Part shown: positions 57,384 through 64,000 of the stretch, piece after piece
Layout of the letters: each line of letters begins with the position of its first letter
How positions within the stretch are numbered: the stretch's first letter is position 1
DNA from: Achatina immaculata
Taxonomy: Eukaryota; Mollusca; Gastropoda; Stylommatophora; Achatinidae
Length of the DNA: 64,000 nucleotides
Assembly: GCA_009760885.1 (NCBI GenBank)
Contig: CM019710.1
Location: 565,471 to 629,470, forward strand
Reading direction: 5' to 3'
Made by a program: the position numbers and the translations under genes
The notes under the pieces: model-generated
Databases searched by the model: none
Seen by the model: only the letters and a program-made list of their open reading frames with translations
Told to the model about the DNA's origin: nothing

Positions 57384-57527
57384 TGTGTGCTTAAGTGCTA
57401 GGTTAAGCTAAGTTTGTTTGGGGCTTAAGTGCTAGGATAAGCTACGTTTGTTTGGAGCGTAAGTGCTAGGTTAAGCTAAGTTTGTTTGGGGCTTAAGTGC
57501 TAGGTTAAACTAAGTTTGTTTGGAGCT
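57384..57527. repeat. 34-bp minisatellite, four units
   Basis: Unit TAAGTGCTAGGTTAAGCTAA plus GTTTGTTTGGGGCT, four copies. Confidence 0.95.
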
Positions 57528-57793
57528 TTCTTGCCAGCCTGCAGTATTTCCCAGTTCTGTAAGCAACCCCCGACAGATTCTACAACATACCCAGCCCAGC
57601 TAGCATCTGCGCGATCGATCAGGTTTACATAAAGTTTTGAGCTCCGTGAAGGGCATATTCTCGATTTAGTTTTAGTTTCAAAATTCTATACTTCCAGATA
57701 TCCATCACTCTAAAATATATATCCTGTAGCATTTACGCGCAGTAGCGGGGTGTGAAGTGTTAGTGCTTTCCATTTCGAGTCTATTACATCATT
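57528..57793. other. No recognised feature
   Basis: Unremarkable spacer. The sequence near 57740-57765 (GGGGTGTGAAGTGTTAGTGC) also occurs near 47235 in opposite sense, so it is SINE flank. Confidence 0.45.
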
Positions 57794-57794
57794 T

Positions 57795-58005
57795 GAGTTA
57801 GGTATGCCAGCACCTGTCCTCGCTGCCCTTGTTTTCCTAAGGAAGGCCCAGGTACCCATTTTTATTTTAGAGGCTGGGGTTACCCCCGATGCCGTTGGTC
57901 CAAAAGCAATTCACCAGAATGTGAAATCGAACTATGGACGTTCTGGTCGTCAGGCGAGTGCACTAACTACTACACCACTTCGACAACACCCATCATCCCA
58001 ACATC
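57795..58005 (-). mobile_element. tRNA-derived SINE, antisense
   Basis: Complement: GAAGTGGTGTAGTAGTTAG (A box), AGTTCGATTTCACATTCTGG (B box), then AATGGGTACCTGGGCCTTCC and AAACAAGGGCAGCGAGGACA. Confidence 0.82.
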
Positions 58006-58350
58006 GAGCTGGTACGTAACAGTAGGATACCGCCGCCCTGGCACGCTCGGCCAGGAAAACTACCAACATTTGGTAAGTAAAGCTCATTCATAATTCAAAG
58101 CCTCAACAGAAAGAAGGACCCTATCGCATATCAAACCTGAAAATACATTAACGCCATGTTACTTCCGGGATACCACAGCACTCTGAACACTGCGCTCACT
58201 GAAGCAGGCACTCTGAAAGGACTACGAAGCATTTTCAGATTGGCTTTCAAGACCATAGCTTTCTGCAAAGGATATACCACGTGATCACGCTTTAATATGA
58301 GTAAATATTCTTATATCTATAACGGGGCATTTGGGGCAAAGACCCATGTC
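58006..58350. other. No recognised feature
   Basis: Spacer between a SINE and family A copy 5. Confidence 0.5.
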
Positions 58351-58354
58351 TGAC

Positions 58355-58608
58355 ATCTAGACATGAGGGTTGGTAAACCATAGCTGACAGTGATCCTGTC
58401 CCACCTCTCCGTTGCTACTTTTAGTAAGAGATCTAACCTGCCTAACGGGGGAGGGGGTGTGGAGTCCGCTAAAGAAGTATGCACGCTCCTTGTTTTGTAG
58501 CTCCACAAAGGGGTTGGAAAAGTAGTCTACTACAATCAACCCGCAATACGATACGTTGCTGTGCCTCAACTCTTCGACGGCATCGACTGCAAAGAACACC
58601 AGCTAGAA
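58355..58608 (-). repeat. Dispersed repeat family A, copy 5
   Basis: Complement carries AGCTGGTGTTCTTTGCAGTC, GAGGCACAGCAACGTATCGT and AACGGAGAGGTGGGACAGGA. More diverged than copy 4. Confidence 0.75.
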
Positions 58609-58975
58609 TTTCCAGAAAGAATGAAGACGAAGAAGAAGGAAAAGAAGAGGAGGAGGAGGAAATTTACACTTTTTACTTGATTGTTTCTTGTTTTTTTTTT
58701 ATATTTCGTTCTTCTTTAGGAAAGAAAAGAACAACAAAGAAACATCTTTCCAATTCTTTTCTTGCAAAAATACTCCTTAACAATATTGCCTGATCGCCTG
58801 ACCCATCTCGGTGACCTTGCCCACTTAAGACAGCCTGCAGGTGCTCAAAAGTGGTAGGCTTATTTTGATCATTTAATTCCTTGTCTTTTCTTCCCGTTCT
58901 GTTATTGGCCATGCCAGAAGTACTCCCAGTTTTCTCTGTTGAGAAACTCAAGAAAACTTTAACAGACATGGCACG
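58609..58975. other. No recognised gene
   Basis: Purine-rich at 58625-58660, then T-rich. Nothing else. Confidence 0.5.
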
Positions 58976-58977
58976 AT

Positions 58978-59004
58978 TAAGACAAGCATGATTAAGTCAA
59001 AAAG

Positions 59005-59038
<34 letters not shown>

Positions 59039-59285
59039 CAATGTACTTTCATAAGATATGCAATGAGAAGAGGGGGCATTGAAAATATTATAACAACAGG
59101 AAAAAATAGAAGGAAGAAGATCAAGAGGAAGACCAAGAGAAATGATACTGGACAGTCTGACGGGATGGTGTGAGAGGAGATCACCAACTGAGCTGATGGC
59201 CTGCATGAAGGATCGTGTACTCTGCAGAAGAATAATAGCCAAAGCCAATCAGCACGGCATCTGATGATGATGATGATGATTAAGT
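58978..59285 (+). mobile_element. LINE 3' end, sense
   Basis: Contains a (GA)n tract (59008-59036), then KIEGRRSRGRPREMILDSLT-like codons (59115-59170), AELMACMKDRVLC and HGI at the stop, followed by (GAT)n (59260-59280). The sense counterpart of 16270-16480. Confidence 0.85.
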
Positions 59286-60533
59286 AAAAAGTCCACTTAT
59301 ACAATCCGTATACACAAAATAGAAGACAGAAAAACATCAACTTCCAATACAGAAGAAAATATCAGTGGAAAAGCAAAAATAAAACATGTTTAAAAAAAAC
59401 GAAATTTCGGTTGTAAAATAACAGAAATGACAACTTCGGTAAAACTGGTTCTAGTGTTTTCGTCCATTTTGTGCAGGCTTTTCTGCAAGCGGGCCAGAAG
59501 CTAAGTCGATATATTTTTCATACATGTTTTCGTGCTTTTTTTATTATCTGCTGTGTTGTTTTTTTATGTGATCCTTGAAAAAAAAGGCTTTTGCTGAAAT
59601 ATTAGATTGCTGTATGTTTTTCATTTATTTGTATTCATCTTGCTCTCTGCCGTTTTGTCTCCCCATATTCCTCACTCTATCTTTTTGTACAACTGTTGTA
59701 AAATAAACATTAGTAACAGAATAAGTGAATAATACCAGCAGATCAACAAGCACGTGTGCAACTACCTGCTTAAGAACCAAAACAGTAGAAGAAATCGAAA
59801 TATGAGTACCAGTAACAGAGTCAAAACAAAGAAAACAATGGCAGCGATAGACGAGGAGGCAATAGAAAGAAGAGAGAATTGAAGGTAAATAAAACAAAGA
59901 CACAACAAGGAGTTAGGGTGAAAAAAGCCAGGAAAAAAAAGAGATGAGCAATAGAGAAAACAAAACTCCAAGAAAAGAACACAATACTAATGTACACCAC
60001 GTGTTAGTTCATGTTGTTTACACACGACTGGTCTCGGTTTGTGGCTAAATTTAGAAAGGGGGAAATTTGATAGTTATCTCCCTTGCACTTGGGGGCGCCC
60101 GGAAAGGGAGGGTGGGGGAATCCACGTTTTCGTTCAGCAGCCTAGATCTATGGGATTTGTGAGTGAGTGAGAGAGTGAGTGAGTGAGTGAGCGAGGCAGG
60201 GAAGAAGGGAGTGGTTTTATTACACATTACCTTTTTCTACTGCCCTTCGCAACGCTACACAGCACACAAGAGGTAACGCTGCACTGTTGTACATCTTACT
60301 GCGCTACACTGCTCTAAAAGTGCACTTTGCTGGGCTGTGCAGCTTCAAACTGAGCCTGCAAGTCAAAGTCGTTTCACGCTACGCTACTCTAGGTCAGAAA
60401 ATATCACAATGTATTATTCTGAATATCATAATGTATTATTTTGAAATAAATAAGTCATAATGTTTACAGCTGCACTATAAAATAGCGTACCTCGTTATTA
60501 TGTAGCTTATATTCCATTCAGCATGTACTATAC
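59286..60533. other. No recognised gene over 1.2 kb
   Basis: Includes a GAGT-rich run (60160-60195) and the short repeat CGCTACAC-like text at 60250-60390. Nothing coding is recognised. Confidence 0.5.
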
Positions 60534-60534
60534 T

Positions 60535-61300
60535 ATGGTGACCTGGTTGGCTGAGTGGTTGGGAGCTCGGTTTACTAATCTGGTGGTACAGGGTTCAAAT
60601 CCGAGCAGTGGTATTTTTTTCTGTTGCACACACAAAAGCACACACCCACACACACAAAAGCACACACCCACACACACAAAAGCACACACTCACACACACT
60701 CACACACACCCACACACACAAAAGCAAAAAAACCACTCACACAAAAGCACACACACACAAAAGCACACACCCACACACACAAAAGCACACACCTACACAC
60801 AAAAGCACACACCTACACACACAAAAGCACACACCTACACACACAAAAGCACACACCTACACACACAAAAGCACACACCTACACACACAAAAGCACACAC
60901 CTACACACACAAAAGCACACACCTACACACACAAAAGCACACACCCACACACACAAAAGCACACACCTACACACACAAAAGCACACACCCACACACACAA
61001 AAGCACACACCTACACACACAAAAGCACACACCTACACACACAAAAGCACACACCTACACACACAAAAGCACACACCTACACACACAAAAGCACACACCT
61101 ACACACACAAAAGCACACACCTACACACACAAAAGCACACACCTACACACACAAAGGCCTCGTGGTCCACCCAGCCTCTGAAAGTGGGTACCAGGGAAAT
61201 CTGAAAATGTAAATGCTGCCAGACGTGATACTGACCACATCAGACTTTCATGTGCCGAAAGTCTTGGAAATATGGGCCTAACACCGTTTACTCATTATGC
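60535..61300 (+). mobile_element. SINE interrupted by an expanded 22-bp minisatellite
   Basis: Head: A box TGGCTGAGTGG (60548-60558) and B box GGTTCAAATCC (60592-60602), then TTTTTTTCTG. From 61155 the SINE body resumes (GCCTCGTGGTCCACCCAGCC, AAAGTGGGTACCAGGGAAAT), matching 33220-33260 and 47130-47150. Between them lies a CA-rich minisatellite that normal copies lack. Confidence 0.85.
60620..61158. repeat. 22-bp CA-rich minisatellite inside the SINE, about 24 units
   Basis: Unit ACACACAAAAGCACACACCT plus AC; the left part has CCC variants and shorter units. All three plus frames are open (229, 198 and 185 residues of His-Thr-Lys repeats), because 22 is not a multiple of three. Confidence 0.95.
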
Positions 61301-61314
61301 CTTAATGGCATAGA

Positions 61315-61985
61315 AATTTTACTCTACTATACTATACTGTACTATTTCTACTCTACTAAACTATACTGTACTATATTCTACTCTACTCTACTATATTATA
61401 TTATACTATATTATACTCTATTCTACTATACGATACTATACTGCCGTACTTTGGTGTGCTATATTATACTATACTATGGTGCCGTGCCGTTCTGTGCTAT
61501 GCTATATTATAATACACTACACTACATTATAATTTACTTTAATGTGACGTACTGTGCTGTACTATACTGTGCAGTATTATACTATGCTATGCTATACTAT
61601 ACTATAGTATACTATACTATACTGCACTGTGCTGTAATGTATTATACTATACTTCCATACTATTCTGTTATATTTTACTACAGTATACCATAATATACTA
61701 TATTATGTCGTATTATATTATATTATATTATACTATACTATATTATACTATACTATACTGCCATGCCGTTCTGTGTTATACTATAGTATAATGTACCATA
61801 ATATACTATATTATGCCTTACTGTACTATTCTATACTATACAGCCTCTCCGTTCTGTGCTATAATATACTGTAATATACAATATTATACTATATTATGCC
61901 GTTCTGTGCTGTATTATACTATACTATACTATATTATACTATACTGTACTATGATGTAATCTACTGCACTATCTTTACTACACTG
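61315..61985. repeat. Degenerate TACTA/TATAC-type tract
   Basis: About 670 bases built from TATACTATACTA with GTGC, GCCG and CC variants. The period is near 5 bases. Frames are Tyr-Leu-Ile repeats. Confidence 0.9.
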
Positions 61986-61989
61986 AACT

Positions 61990-62338
61990 GTAATCTTCTG
62001 TGCTAGGCATTGGTAGCACAGCGTTGGTAGGAATATGTTGTTAACCTGCTTTCTCTTAGTTTCATGTGGGATGCTGGGGTGTGTAAGCAGCGGGGATAGC
62101 TGGTACGTAACCGCACTGGCTCTTTGTGTTCTAACATCAGTTTGTTTATCAAGCTTCCTATCTTCTGTCAACACGCAACCAAAATACTTGAATTCTCTTA
62201 CTTCACTGTCTTCAGCACTTACACTCAATGGGCTTAACATTCTGCTAACTTTTCTGGTCTCTGTTTTTGGCAATGTTGTTTTTCATATCATAATGCTTAC
62301 ATCTCTTGTGAAGATTATTCATATTATCTTGTAAGCAA
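61990..62338 (-). pseudogene. LINE fragment, antisense
   Basis: Minus strand 62273-61929 reads VREFKYFGCVLTEDRKLDKQ, RTQRASAVTYQLSPLLTHPS and NNIFLPTLCYQC, the post-YADD region of yet another LINE family. The N-terminal part is ended near the YADD. Confidence 0.8.
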
Positions 62339-62958
62339 GAAATAAAAGTACGCAAATTTCCTGTAAATTTACATATTTACACCTAATTTGCAATTAGGGC
62401 GCGGGTTTTATAAGAAAGTAGGGGCGGGTCTATATAACATAGAAAGATACAATTCCTAAAGAAAGCCATCAAGGTTAAAAAAAAAAAATTAAGATTTTGG
62501 AAAAAAAAATAGGGTCAAAATGTAAAGTTATTCAGTGCCCGTGATTTCTTCTTTCTCATCCTCTCCCGTAACTGAGGTAATGATAAGACCATGCCAGAAA
62601 CAAGACCCGCTATTGCCTTTCTCAGCTCTTTCACGACCTGCCCCGGTAAAACTCATCAAAGCTGCAGAGTAGAACTACAGACGCTGGTGTGTATATTTAA
62701 TTGTTTTCTTTGAAATTTTAACATCTTTAATATATTTTTGGTTATCTCCCTTTTGTATTCTGAACGCGTGCCAGGGCATAAAAACTTTAGAAAAATACTT
62801 GCCCGTCTTGGAATAAATTTTAAAAAAAAACAGAAATGTTCATACACACACAAACACACGGATGGTATTTCCTTGATTAAATGCCGGGTCTGAAATAGTC
62901 GCCTGCCTCAACTAAACATCCGGGGGAGGCATGGGGAGGTTTTAACGAATTAATATTT
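62339..62958. other. No recognised gene
   Basis: AT-rich spacer with A-runs. Confidence 0.5.
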
Positions 62959-62959
62959 C

Positions 62960-63040
62960 AAATAATTAGTGTATAAGTATACAGCTATACACGAAGCACT
63001 GCGGTAAAGCTGTGATACCCGTGGAACCATACGGGTTAAA
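62960..63040 (+). mobile_element. Hairpin element head, third copy, short stem
   Basis: AATAATTAGTGTATAAGTATACAGC and GCACTGCGGTAAAGCTGTG match the head at 6158-6221 base for base over most of its length. In place of the long hairpin, a short stem ACCCGT/ACGGGT follows (63017-63036). The target-site duplication is not seen. Confidence 0.6.
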
Positions 63041-63568
63041 CTCCCTATTCAGCTACACCTAACATCCTCCTCTTCAGTAATTATAATCCCTCTCTACTAA
63101 GCTCCACTCCCTTCTCACTTGTTACACATAGTTCTGAACCTCCTCACAGCATCACATTACAACCCCTCTACCCTAACTATAACCATCTATTATACCTTCT
63201 CCTGACTAGGTTAATATTGTACCACTCTCTCTCTCTCCTCTTCACGGTTTTCCCACCCACCACCCCCAGTTACGACCCACCGACCACACATCACAGGTAT
63301 CTATTTAAACGGTCTCTACGCCCTACCATGCTCATTTCTGACACACAGCGTCGGACAGGCCACATCTCCTCCCAGTTACAGCTAAGTACCGTTACATTCC
63401 ATGATGTAGGTGCTATGTTCACAATCATCACGACTCTTGCAAGACCGCTAGTAGAAATTAGTGACCATTCTTAACCTCTTAAGTGCGTGTGTGTCCTGTT
63501 TTACCCGGATACTGCGCCGCACCCATCAGACTCCTACATCGGCAGGCCGGGGGGTCCCGGTGACCGAT
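63041..63568. other. No recognised gene
   Basis: C/T-rich sequence. The 85-residue frame at 63217-63474 has no known similarity. Confidence 0.45.
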
Positions 63569-63569
63569 A

Positions 63570-63745
63570 AGGCCAGAGGACACGAGCTTGTGGCAAAAGC
63601 TCTGGGGCTTCTATCAAGATCTGGTGAGGACTGCGAGCTTTACCATGTCGACAGGAATCAGGATCTGATGTGACCAAAACTCGAACGCAGAAGTAGAAGA
63701 AGAAGACTAGTAGAAATTGATAATAATAATAATAATAATAATAAA
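63570..63745 (+). mobile_element. LINE 3' end, RNase H family
   Basis: AAGGCCAGAGGACACGAGCT and AAAGCTCTGGGGCTTCTATC match 29435-29480, followed by (AAT)n (63719-63745) as tail. Confidence 0.82.
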
Positions 63746-63815
63746 CACGGGAAGAACGCAAACAGACGAGAAATATTTACCCACAAGTCATCCATGTGGC
63801 CTCACAACTTGAACA

Positions 63816-63821
<6 letters not shown>

Positions 63822-63853
<32 letters not shown>
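63822..63853. repeat. TA microsatellite
   Basis: Pure (TA)n. The remaining 150 bases to the right edge hold nothing recognised. Confidence 0.9.
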
Positions 63854-63856
<3 letters not shown>

Positions 63857-64000
63857 GAAAGAAAAGAAGAGGAAGTCTCATTGAATGCCTGACTCATCAT
63901 GGAAGCTGATAATATGTTTTTTTATTCTTTCAGTTTCTGTTCAAATAAGACTAACCGAACAAAATGTGAACTTCACTTGAAAATCATGATACTGAAGTTG

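Noticed and set aside
60523..61212. Plus-strand frames of 185-229 residues rich in His and Thr
   Set aside because: They are a 22-bp CA-rich minisatellite; all frames are open for arithmetic reasons.

Overview
The window looks like intergenic and intronic DNA from an animal genome. A single host coding exon was found (38628-38910, + strand): exon 1 of a TASK-type two-pore-domain potassium channel, ending in a GT splice donor inside the codon for the first glycine of the selectivity filter. I saw no second exon in the remaining 25 kb, so if the gene reads on to the right everything from 38911 onward is probably intron 1, and the sequence to the left is upstream DNA. The mixture of non-LTR retrotransposon remains, mariner elements, tRNA-derived SINEs and abundant minisatellites is compatible with a lophotrochozoan, perhaps a mollusc. 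That placement is an inference.

Layout. 1-6.6 kb: one nearly complete LINE (endonuclease, reverse transcriptase and zinc-knuckle tail; three frameshifts), then a more decayed LINE carrying a 171-bp hairpin element flanked by a 13-bp target-site duplication. 6.6-19.6 kb: AT-rich spacer, dispersed repeats, a 57-bp array that appears amplified from the front half of a SINE, very long TCTA/TCTG microsatellites and many LINE fragments. 19.6-33 kb: a 29-bp array (about 50 units), a 1.27-kb tandem duplication carrying mariner copies, a 30-bp array, a 32-bp array of about 2 kb, a nearly perfect 1507-bp tandem duplication carrying the end of an RNase H-bearing LINE, a second 30-bp array and a degenerate TTTATCACTCTGAC array. 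33-38.5 kb: SINE, LINE with a second hairpin element, 27-bp array and dispersed repeats.

38.5-64 kb: the channel exon, then sequence made largely of repeats: a 31-bp inverted repeat around (TA)n, a nearly complete mariner, further minisatellites (units of 35, 39, 56, 66, 75, 38, 34 and 22 bp), LINE tails on both strands, a LINE nested in another repeat with a 12-bp target-site duplication, and several SINEs, one holding an expanded 22-bp minisatellite.

No autonomous element appears intact. Most long open frames are either decayed transposon genes or repeat arrays that happen to lack stops. The best candidates for something undescribed are the small hairpin element family, the minisatellites that grew out of SINE sequence, and the 32-bp array built around a 12-bp palindrome.
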